From assembly GCA_020002185.1 (NCBI GenBank), contig CM034531.1:45274574-45338573 (forward strand): a stretch of 64,000 nt of DNA, written 5' to 3'. Of this stretch, positions 42,301-53,003 are shown one piece after another. This DNA is from Paraescarpia echinospica (lineage: Eukaryota; Annelida; Polychaeta; Sabellida; Siboglinidae). Under the pieces are notes generated by a model. It searched no databases. It was not told the DNA's origin and saw only the letters and a list, made by a program, of their open reading frames with translations. Position numbers and translations under genes: made by a program. Position 1 is the stretch's first letter; every line of letters starts with the position of its first letter.

Positions 42301-44450
42301 AGTTAATTCTCTGGATGGCAATCTTGTTAAATCTTGTTAAATCTATTCAGATATTTCATGGTTCAATAATGGATTGTCAAAACTCCATTCCAAATTAAAA
42401 CAGGGAAATTCGAAGGTAATAGCGGGTTGGAATGAGCACGTTAAACCATACAGAGAAGCGTCAATGTTTTCGCATAATGTATGGGAAGATTGTGGCTCTC
42501 CGCGCAATGCTGTTATTGCTGACGTCATGCGTAGATCACGCTCTCAGTATCACAGAGCAGTTCGTTTTGCTAAACGTAATCAAAATACTGTTAAAAAAGA
42601 AAGTATGGCGACAGCTTTACTTGCAAATAAAAATAGGGACTTCTGGAAAGAAGTAGATAAAATTACAAAGAACAATAATATGCTTGTTGAAGTGACAGGA
42701 GACGAAAATATTTCTAAACACTTTGCTACTAAGTATGAGGATTTATATAATTCAGTAGCCTATAATAAAGAAGATATGACGTCATTGCTACAAAACATAC
42801 ATATAGTAAACTAGATGCACATTGTAACGACGGTGAAAATACTATTACGGTGGATGATGTTTTGAATGGTATTAATCATACTAAGAGTAACAAATGTGAT
42901 GGATATGGAATTGTATATACCGACCACTTTATTCATGCACGTAACAAATTACATGTTTTTCTTTCTTTGCTATTCACAGCAATGGTATATCACGGGTATA
43001 CCCCGGATGGTTTTAATATATCCGCAATTCAACCTCTGGTAAAAAAAAAACAAGAGGAAATCAGCAAACGACTCTGATGACTATCGAGCCATTGCTCTTA
43101 GTAGCCCTCTGTCGAAAATATTTGATTGGGTTATAATGATAAAAAGTTTTGATGCTCTTAAAACAAGTGATTTACAGTTTGGTTTCAAACCTCAAAGCTC
43201 TACAGCTAAATGTGCATTTGTGTTAATGGAGACTGTGAACTATTTCCAGCAGAACAAATCGGATGTTTACGTGTTATTACTAGATGCTACTAAAGCATCT
43301 GATAAAGTAAATTTTTTTAAACTGTTTAACTTACTGATGGAAAGAGGAATTAATCTCCTTTTAATCAGATGTTTACTTTATATGTACACTAATCAACATT
43401 TAAATGTATCATGGAACAAGTCCATGTCACTGCATTTCTCCACTACCTATGGTGTGAAGCAGGGTGTGGTGTTGTCCCCCATTTTATTTTCTATCTACAT
43501 TGATGAAATGTTAACAAGACTCTGTATGTCTGGTTTTGGCTGTATGATTGGTCATAAGTATTATGGTGCTGTTGGCTATGCTGATGATATATCTTTGGTA
43601 GCTCCATCGTTATGTGCATTGAATAAAATGTGTGATATATGTCTAAAATTTGCATATGAATATGATTTACAATTCAACCCGACAAAAAGTCAACTTATTA
43701 AATATGGCCGTGTTACTGACTGCCCATTTTATTTTGATGGTTTAAAAGTGAAACAGAGTAAAAAAAGGGTTGCATTTAGGCCACATTATTGGTCCTGACA
43801 CTCACCTGGCTATGGTAAAAGATATGTGTCAAGATTTTATATGGCGTGTAAATGCATTATCTGCTAATTTTTGGTTTTGTAATATAAACATAAAACGTCA
43901 ATTATATATGTCGTACTGTACATCTTTCTATGGTGTATGTCTGTGGAACTTACAAAACAAACATCTTGATATGTTTTGTACTGCGTGGCGCAAAGTTATC
44001 AGAAAACTGTTTAGTCTAGCAGTTTGCACGCATTGTAATATGGTACCACTTTTAACAGACTGCATACTGATTCCAATTTAAATTATGAACCGAATGGTAC
44101 GATTTATGCAGAGTAGCTTGAAATGCAGTAACTCCAGTTTGAAAATGCTCTCTCATCTAGCCATTCAAGGTAGTGGGTCATACATGTCTAAAAGTTTGAA
44201 CTATATCGATCATGTCCAAATTCAAACTTGATGCCATGCCATTCTTTAGAATGAAGTCTAATCGGTTTTATGGTATGATTCAAGACCACTACCAGGAGGG
44301 GCTAGATGAACTAGTGTGTAGAGTCTCATTTACAAAAGATGTGTTACATACTATAGATAATGCGGGTAGCACTTCGTTCGTCATCGATGAGCTGCGCTCA
44401 TTGCTTACTGTTTTATGTACACAGTAACTTACATTGATTTAGTCGAATTG
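42301..44450 (+). pseudogene. LINE A, 3' part: reverse transcriptase and tail
   Basis: Resumes with SDISWFNNGLSKLHSKL, VKPYREASMFSHNVWEDCG and FAKRNQN (42374-42814), then RT blocks in three frames: KSNKCDGYGIVYTDHFI, DYRAIALSSPLSKIFDW, LQFGFKPQSSTAKCAF, GVKQGVVLSPILFSIYIDEM and YADDISLV. A C-terminal region runs to about 44427. Ends with a short ATTATT tail at 44460-44485. Frameshifts at about 42815, 43077 and 43780. Confidence 0.8.
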
Positions 44451-44485
44451 TACAGTTTTTAGTACAAATAAATGTATTATTATTA

Positions 44486-46195
44486 TTAAATCGGTGTTAT
44501 CCAAAAGTGATCTCGCTGTCTCCTTTGTTCCTCGCCAAAGATAAGATTATCTCCGATTGTAAAGGGGTTCTTGTTTCTAGTATGAGGCGTTCTTAACTTC
44601 CTGGGAAGTCATTGTATGACATATATTCAAAGAAGTACAAGAGCGTTGTCGTGATTAATTAATTGCTGAAAATATTATACTTTAGAAAGCTTGTGTTACA
44701 CCCCCAAAAATTGCACGAATTACCCCCAATAGGGTAATTACACCCAGGTTAAATACCGCTGATGTAGGGTTTACTTACTTCAGTACGCGTGTCCAGCGCT
44801 GACAATAAAGGTGTGGCAGACAGGTAGTTTGCGGGAGTAACAGCGATGCGCGCGTTCTCCTATATCGACCAGTAGGTAGGCGCTATAAGCGGCGTGTGTA
44901 GAGAAGGAGTGTCTAATAAAATGATGCCTACAATTGAAAACAGTTGGCTGTTGAAGCGGCAAGGTCCCCTAACTACAGTGCTGCCTCGCAGTGGACATTA
45001 TAAAATTATGAGTCGCGTCCCCACGCGATTTTGTAATGTTCATATTTATTTTCAAATTGTTTGCCTAGGAAGGTCGTTAGATGTTGCTTTCTGTTGTGTC
45101 GGGAAGCTTAGTGCTCTTTGTGAACATATCCTATAGCTGCTGCTTTCTCTTCTTCCTCACACTAATCGTTTTTCTTGCATACTAATTTCCAATGATTATA
45201 AGGACATCGGAGCATCTTTATTTCCAAAATTGACAGCTCGTGAATTAATCGAAAATGTAACGAATATTGTGATAACGCAACATAAATATAAAAAAACCAT
45301 AAAATATGTATTAAGTTGTCCTGATTTTTTCTGCTACAACCATTATTATTTTATGCTATGCAACATATATGCCTAATTCATGGATTCCCTAACTGAAGTG
45401 AATCAATGCAAAACCTCCAATTGCACCCCCTTGAGACTCGCAAAAACCACTGGCGGCCGAACCAAATTCAATTTTCGCGGCGACGTTCATGATTTTGGAA
45501 AGTCTATCACTCTATGGGGCACGTAACGTACATGGGCACATTCAAAAGGTCCAGGGGAGGCACGTGCCCCCTATGGCCTATGCATATCTAGCACAACGCT
45601 AGTATTATTTGTTTATTATTTTTAGTTTTGTCGCTGAAAAATGGCTGAAAGGTCCCAACCATCCCGTACCACCCCTGGTTCTATCTACCCTGGCTTGCGA
45701 GATTGCTGAGGTCGTGGATACCGGCGCCATCTATTGGACAATTATTTTTAGACTTTTTGAAATTTCCGACAGAGGGCGATAAACGTGCCGTTTATGTTTT
45801 TGCCAGAAATCCAGATTTACCTCGGCACAAGAAGAGTGGCGTTATTTTGTGTAAGCGAGCAGCAGTAATATGAAATCTAAGTTCATTTTGGTAAAATAGT
45901 AATTACTTTGGACCCGCTCATTTATGCTTTCGTAACTGTCATTTCGTTTTGCAACAAACAGTCCACTAATTCTAGTTCAGTTACGTCGAAAAAACACCAT
46001 ATTTCGCCCACTGTCACAGTGTCGGTGACTGTCGCTGACAGTGTCAGTGACAGTAACGGTGGACGAGGTAGTGACATTAGTCTGATTAAACAGTGACAGT
46101 GATATACCGATTGTGTCAAACGCTTGACAGTTAACATATGTATGGAATGTGCAATATAAGGTTGAACTGCCAAATACCAGCCGAGTGTGTAACCT
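44486..46195. other. Non-coding stretch, no gene recognised
   Basis: A GTGACAGT-rich palindromic patch at 46010-46065 (TGTCACAGTGTCGGTGACTGTCGCTGACAGTGTCAGTGACAG). Otherwise no structure that I can assign. Confidence 0.4.
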
Positions 46196-46470
46196 TAGAT
46201 AGGCACTTCAACAAAAAATTAAATATCATGCTAAAACATTGGGAATGGGCTTAAATTAAAGGTAATAGGTTAAGGATCACATAACTGTTTACTTTATTAA
46301 GATACCTTTAATAGATCAAAAGATATTGCAATTTTAAGACGGAAAAACAGCGTCATTTTTGTGTATCTCTTACAATGGCAAAATGAACTCATTTTTGTGT
46401 TTTCTATAGGTAAATATTTGCTTTAAAATGTAATAACTTTTTTATTTATACAGATATTTAAATACTGTCT
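46196..46470 (+). repeat. Repeat family 'TAGGCACTTCAA', copy 1
   Basis: Begins TAGATAGGCACTTCAA. The following AT-rich body (TTTACTTTATTAAGATA, CTTTAATA, TTGTGTATCT, TTTTTTATTTATACAG) matches 51521-51740 in the same orientation. Confidence 0.6.
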
Positions 46471-46539
46471 TCAGGGTTTTCAAACACATTGACAAGAGTA
46501 ATAAATTTATAATATTTAATATTTTTAGTACTAATTATA

Positions 46540-47310
46540 ACCAAATTAATGCAATTAATTAGTTAATTTTAGTTATGTAGCATGCAAAACTCAACAGACC
46601 AAAACACTCCATTTAAAGGCCATAATATCCATGATTATAACGATTTTATACATATTATGCAATGTGTATAACCACATTAATAATGGTAATAAATATGAAT
46701 TTAAAAATAATTATTATTTAATTAATTAGTCAATATTGGGTAATTAGCACACAACCTCGACAGACCAAAACATATCAGTAAAAGGCCATAATGTCCATGA
46801 CTATGAAGATATTTATACATATTATGCAATGTGTATAACCACATTAATAATGGTAATAAATATACATTAACAAATTATTTAATAATTGATTTAATTAGTC
46901 AATATTGGCTAATTAGTGCGCAACCTCGACAAACGGACACATTTCAGTAAAAGGCCATAATGTCCATGATTATGAAGATATTTGTATCATTTATGAAAGC
47001 AGTAAACCACATTAATTATAGTAATAAATATACATTAACCAGTCATTTCACATTAACAGTAACTTAATTAATAAGTTAATATTGGCTAATATTAGCACGC
47101 TAATGACTGACCAATACATTTCGATAAAAGGCTGGAATGTCCATAATTATGAAGACAGTTATATAATTTATGCAATGTTTACCACCACATTAAACATTAT
47201 AATAAATATACATTAACAAGTCATATATATCATTAACAATAACTTTATTAATAAGTAAATATTGGCTAAATAGCACACAAACTCAACAGATCAATACAGT
47301 AGTCATACTT
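46540..47310. repeat. Tandem satellite, unit about 170 bp, four copies
   Basis: The block GGCCATAATGTCCATGA...TAT, then CCACATTAATAATGGTAAT, recurs at about 46617, 46784, 46953 and 47129. Middle units are the most alike; the last is the most diverged. Confidence 0.85.
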
Positions 47311-48600
47311 CACTGTGTCTATGTGTGACTGTGTCCTGACAGGTTGGATGAATGTTGCAGGCTCAGTACAGTCCAGTAATAAATTGTCACTGCTTCATAA
47401 TGTAATGTTCTGCATTTCAACATGAACTTGATGAAGTAATGTTCATAAATTGTTCACAGTATTCCGTCGCCGGACCCAAATGCACCAAATGCAAGACTGC
47501 TTTCTGTGTTACTCCCCATGGGAGTCAAGTCCTGAAGATGAAGTCTGGTGTGCTCACAATACTGTCTTTTTGTAATATTGGCAGTTGATTGTCTCATAGT
47601 TTAATGCCAGTAGACTGCAAGATCTGTGCAGCTAGGTTCATATTTCAGTATCTTGTAAAAAAACGTTGTGTTCGTCAACATGATGTCTATAAGTAATGTT
47701 CATGTCGTGTTGAATGGACACCGTTCAATCTAGATATCAGATATATAATCAGCAAGATGTGTATGTATGCAGGCATGTGATGAATGTCATATTCAGACGA
47801 CTCTGTGGCTCGGTACCTTCACAGTCAGACACAGATCAGTGTAAGATCAGTGTCACTGCAAGTAATTGCGAATATCTGAAATAAAAAGGCCATCGTGTAC
47901 CATATTTTGATAACTGTTTTGATTCTGCATGCAAATCTTGTGAAATAATTTTCTTATCCCTGCAACTGTTACTCAAGAGAGCAGAGTGAAATTCTATAAT
48001 AATGCATTATGTCAGTTGTCACACAATGAAATGAATTATGTTACATCTGTCCAAGGCATTATGGTTTATATTACATTTTACAAAATGTTGTGCAGTGACT
48101 GTTTATCATGAAATATTTTTTTAAACAAATTAAGTCGGATAATTTACGTATTTGATGTAAAAAAAAAATTCTAACCAATTGTTGATTTAATATGTAACAA
48201 CAATTATTTAAAATTATTGCATAATGAAATTTATATTATTTCTAAGTCTAAATAAAAGAATAACCATAAATAATGGCATAATGATAAGCCATGCCAAACC
48301 CAAGTCAAGACTGCCAAGGCAAGAGTAAGCAGTAACCAGCCCTTTCCTAGGCTAAGGCTAGCCTAAGTCTAAGACTACCATGCTTGGCCCATAGTATCGT
48401 AGTAATAGGCTATTAATTAAACAAAGTGAAAGTCTAGCAACTCTAAACTACTACTTTGACTGTTGTGTTGTAGTGATTTAATTTCAGTAATGTGGAATAA
48501 GTCACAATATGGCTCCGATGACATCATCACGATGTCGATGACGCGGCGCAAGTGGCTTAACCAATAGTCACAGATCGGTCAAATAATCGTATCATGATTT
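47311..48600. other. Non-coding stretch, no gene recognised
   Basis: AT-rich. A patch of imperfect CTAAG/GGCTAAG repeats near 48340-48390. No coding signal. Confidence 0.4.
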
Positions 48601-48905
48601 TTGAATGGCTCAAAAACCATATATGGCACCCGAATCCGCCAAAGATTTTTCAACACAGACTAGCATAAATCCTTATAGATCAGGCTAAACACTAAATCTT
48701 TTCTCTTAGACACACTTATATAGCTTAATCCGACCTGGTTTTGTATACGCGCATGCGATTTCATCGAAACGCAATGCCCGACAATGGTGAAACTTCAATT
48801 TTTTGGAACGGTTCAAAATCATAGATGGCGCCCGATTCCGCCAAAGATTTTTCAACACAGACTAATATAAACCTAGTAGATCTTGCTAAACACAAACGAT
48901 TTCTT
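48601..48905. repeat. Two tandem copies of a roughly 200-bp unit
   Basis: GATTCCGCCAAAGATTTTTC (and its one-base variant) plus CAACACAGACTA and a TAAACAC end occur at about 48635 and 48835. Confidence 0.75.
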
Positions 48906-48909
48906 CTTA

Positions 48910-49130
48910 TACTAATGCAAATGTGCTAACTTTACTAATGAAAAACAGCTATGTCGTCAAATCGATAAAATCTAGCAGATTATTTGGTCAAATTTGAAAA
49001 AGAAAGACACGTAAATAAAATTCGACTTACCAGCAAAATGAATCCATCAGCAGATGACGTCAACGACCAGATAAAGCGTGCGAATCCAAGAGTTAAAACA
49101 AAGCACTACCCGGGCGGTGCGTAAACGACA
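48910..49130 (-). repeat. Repeat segment matched in inverted orientation at 63700-63935
   Basis: Reverse complement contains GGTAAGTCGAATTTTATT, CTTTTTCAAATTTGA and CGATTTGACGACATAGCTGT, aligning with GGTAAGTCGAACTTTCT, CTTTTTCAAATTTGAT and CGATTTGATGACATAGCTGT near 63836-63925. Confidence 0.7.
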
Positions 49131-49189
49131 CGGCTAAATCGTGAACGGATCGCGGCGCACGGAAAATTACGTAGCGAGCAGAATCGTTT

Positions 49190-49640
49190 GAAGTAAATCC
49201 GATGCAATCTGATCGTTTCGTGCCTGTATTTGTCCGTTGTGATGGGAAATGAAGACTTCTTATTCGTCGAGCTGCTCGAGAAATAACGCCGACTTTGTTC
49301 GTTGTTTATCGAGCAGATCTGGACATGCATGCATGTGGACTTAGAAATATTTTCAAGACATCTACGTGGACATACTAATTGTTTGAAGTAAATCCGATGC
49401 TGTTGAATCATTTCGTGCCTGTATTTGTCCGTTCTGATGGGAAATTAAGACTTCTTATTTGTCAAGCTGCTTGAGAAATAACGCCGACTTCGTTCGTTAT
49501 TTATCGAGCAGTTCTGGACATGCATGCATGTGCACTTAGAAATATTTTCAAGGCATCTATGTGGACGTACTAATTGTCTGAAGTAAATCTGACACTGTTG
49601 AATCGTTTTGTGCGTGTATTAGTCCGTTCTGGTGGGAAAT
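49190..49640 (-). repeat. 195-bp tandem array, left arm (minus orientation)
   Basis: Units start GAAGTAAATCCGATG at 49190 and 49385, with a partial third at 49580. Each includes TTCTTATTCGTCGAGCTGC, CGAGAAATAACGCCGACTT and GGACATGCATGCATGT. Confidence 0.85.
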
Positions 49641-50924
49641 GAAGATGTTTCTTATTCCAGTGTCTGCATATACTACTGGAAATGTGGAATTCAAGGCTTT
49701 TCAAGGCTATTTGAAAAATAAATTCAAGACTATTCTGAACGACAGATGATATCTTTAACTGCAGTAAATTACAATTCTTATATATTTCATCGCTTGTCAT
49801 CACCTCAAACCTACACCTGTAGGCCTTACACCTTTCATCGCTGCAGTGCAACCAGGCCATACAGTTCTCGCAGTTAATCCAATTCTGTATTTCGTTGGAT
49901 GACAGGTCGGACTTGCACAAGTCACCTTAATTTCCACTTTCATCCACAAACCGGCTCCAAACGTAGTTTCTGTATTTTGTGGCTTGGGCTTGACCCATGA
50001 TGGCAGTAGGTATGCCATTTGTCAACGCTTTAGCTCCCTGCAATGAATTCAATCCCAATATCACATGCAATTTTGACATGAACAGTCTTTTTTTATTTTG
50101 TGTTCTGTGTGATATGTACTGTAATGGTATGTTATTGCTTTTTGTACTGATGACAATGGAAATAATGTTAAAACTGATAGCGTATAACAATTTTTTAGTT
50201 TATCATTTTGATTGAGGATGTTTATAAATTTGTTAAAAGAATTTATTGCCTTGTTGTTTGTTATGGTATGTGACAACGTACGATTCATTCTATTAAGTGT
50301 ACAGTACACTTAAAAGCAAGATTACACCTGTATGATAATATTATTAATTTAATTATTTGTCATTACGACATGTGTACAACTAGATATGATTGGAGATAAG
50401 TTAGCAGTATTTTTTTTTAAACAAACGATATGCATGATATATATGTTAACACGTATACACAGTCAAACAGCATGCCATGACATCCTCTGCATAAATTACA
50501 GTTTACTTCAGCCAGGATTACCGAGTGGAAGTAATTTATACATCCATATGACGGTAATTTTTTGATCAAAGGAACATGGCAAATGATGCAGTTGCAGGTT
50601 GAACTTTCTCATGAAAATAAGTCTTGATTAGTCATTAAACTTATGCACACAAACATAACATTGGATGTAGAAATGTGGAGACATGCCAAAATCTTTAAGT
50701 ACTTTCACAGTTGACTTTCTCATTGTAAACTGACATATGTTTCAGCCTAATTGTCTGTTTTATAATGTTTTTGTTTTGTACATTTTTAATCTGTGTGCAT
50801 GCCTGCGTAATTCGATATGTTGCTTATATTTTGACTATGATGTAATTCATTTTGTAATATATTACATTTTTATATCAGGAATGGTGACAACTGATCAAAT
50901 GGCACTCAAAGTATGAACTATATG
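49641..50924. other. Spacer between the inverted 195-bp arrays
   Basis: AT-rich apart from the PHD-like fragment at 49790-49999. No other coding signal. Confidence 0.4.
49790..49999 (-). pseudogene. PHD-finger-like fragment
   Basis: Minus strand near 49999 reads MGQAQATKYRNYVWSRFVDE, a stop, then DLCKSDLSSNEIQNWINCEN, CMAWLHC and ERCKAYRC. The C...C...W-I-C-x2-C-x2-W-x-H-C pattern is PHD-like, though incomplete. It sits between the two inverted 195-bp arrays, so it may be captured sequence. Confidence 0.35.
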
Positions 50925-51515
50925 TTATTTCTCGAGCAGCTAGACGAATAAGAAGTCTTAATTTTTCCCATCAAGACGGATAAATACACACATGAAACAA
51001 TTCAACAGCATCGGATTTACTTCAGACAATTACTATGTCCACGAATATGACATGAAAATATGTCTATGTGCACATGCACGCACCTCCAGATCTGCTCGAT
51101 AAATAACGAACGAAGTCGGCGTTATTTCTCGAGCAGCTCGACGAATAAGAAAAGTCTTCATTTCCCATCAGATCAGACAAATACAAGCACGAAATGATTC
51201 AACAGTGTCGGATTTACTTAAGAAAATTACTATGTCCACGTATATGCCATGAAAATATGTTAAGTGCACATGCATGCACGTCCAGATCTGCTAGTTCAAT
51301 AACGAATGAAGTGGGCGTTATTTCGCGAGCAGCTCGACGAATAAGAATTCTTACTTTTCCCATCGAAACAAATAAATACACATACGATTTATGTACATAC
51401 ATATAAATACACCGTCGGATTTATTTCAAACAATTTGTATGTCCACGTAGATCCCTTGAAAATATATCTAAGTGCATTGCATATTTCTCGAGCTGCTCAA
51501 CAAATAACTATTAGG
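50925..51515 (+). repeat. 195-bp tandem array, right arm (plus orientation)
   Basis: Three units, with GGATTTACTT/GGATTTATTTC marks at about 51013, 51210 and 51413 and repeated TTATTTCTCGAGCAGCT and AACGAACGAAGTCGGCGTTA. Reverse complement of the left array. Confidence 0.85.
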
Positions 51516-51520
51516 ACTAG

Positions 51521-51740
51521 TAGTAGGCACTTCAAGCTATTAAAATTAAATATAATGTTTATTTTATTAAGATATCTTTAATATAACAAAATACATTACA
51601 ATTTTAATACATCAAAACATCGTAAATTTTGTGTATCTTATACAGACAAAATAGTCCCATTGTGTTTTTCTGTCAATAAAAAATTTCATGTTTATTAAAA
51701 TGATGTCACTTTTTTATTTACAGTCGTAGGATACATGTCA
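51521..51740 (+). repeat. Repeat family 'TAGGCACTTCAA', copy 2
   Basis: Begins TAGTAGGCACTTCAAGC; AT-rich body homologous to 46196-46470. Confidence 0.6.
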
Positions 51741-52906
51741 CAATCACTGCCACTGGCACTCACCCACTGTCCCACAACCATACGGTAGTTGGGGCACCAC
51801 TGATGGGGCACCACAGCTCCCATCATCTCATTCGATTTTCTGCCGCCCTCTGGGAGGTGCCAAAGGTTAAACCAGTCCACTCCTGAATGTTGTCTTCCTA
51901 CCTCTTCCTCTGTCCACGTCTCTTTCTTCCTCCTAACACAAAACCTTGCAGGATGGTTTTTGCAAGGCCAGTTGATCTAGTAACATGACCATACCACTTC
52001 AGCTTTCGTTTCTTGCCTGGTTCTGAAAGGTTTCCATGGGTTGCTTAATTCTGTTGCTTAATTCACTTGTGGACTTCTTCATTGGTGATATATGAGATGT
52101 GCAGGATCTTGTGGTAGCTTCTTATCTTATCATAGCTTGGATTGTTCTTTGCAGGTAATGGTCCACATCTAGTAATCGTGGCACAGTCATTCTATTAATT
52201 TTAATTAAAATTATTTATAGTAGGCTTACTATATTTTGGAATAACAGTTCTGGTGACATAGAATTCATGCTCCCATCATGTTTCCACTTTGAGAAAAACT
52301 AATCCTAATCTGACCTATTTCTTTACCATTTAATGCATTTTATTCATATGGATTCTAAAAATGTTTTACTCAGTGTATATGGCTGATATAGCACATTCAA
52401 AAACATTTAACTGAACTCTGTCACTGGATCAGAACAGAACCAACCAACTCAGCTACTCCTACTAGAAACAGACATTCTAAACTAGGTTGTCTGTTCCATT
52501 AATCAGAATCAGCAGCGGTGGTAATTATTAGCAGGAAGTTGGCTTAATCAGTTAACTTGAATATGGGAACATTGCCAATGTGCCAAACATCAAAGAGCCT
52601 TGCATTTAACCTATCCAGTGACAACCATTTTTACCAATTGATATAGCTTTTTTAGAATCTGATTGTTTTGTTTACAATTTGAACATTTCGCAATCAAAAT
52701 GTTCAAATTGTCCTTGGCTACTTTATGACACTTGGTGATCATTGTTACCATTCTTGTGACATTGTATGATGTTGTTTTGTGCAGTGGCATCCCTGATGTT
52801 ACTACGGCAGGCTGTCCCTCTCTGTGTCAACCTGTCACACCTGCACAGACGGAGCCCATCACTGTTGCAATCTGTGTGCAGGTGTTCTGCGATGACCGGA
52901 TCTGCA
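51741..52906. other. Non-coding stretch 5' of the first ALDH exon
   Basis: No gene recognised. About 51840-52200 on the minus strand may be a LINE remnant but no motif is firm. Confidence 0.35.
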
Positions 52907-53003
52907 GCTATCCACATGTTGTTACACTTTGTGGATGGCCAACGTGTGCCGCCACTGAACAGTAATGCAAAAGATGACTTTGAAGTTCATGAACCAGCAA
53001 CAG
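52907..53003 (+). CDS. ALDH exon 1 (as seen)
   Basis: Either starts at ATG 52916 (MLLHFVDGQRVPPLN) or continues from an acceptor GGATCTGCAG at 52906. Ends EPAT plus G, donor GTGAGG. Confidence 0.7.
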
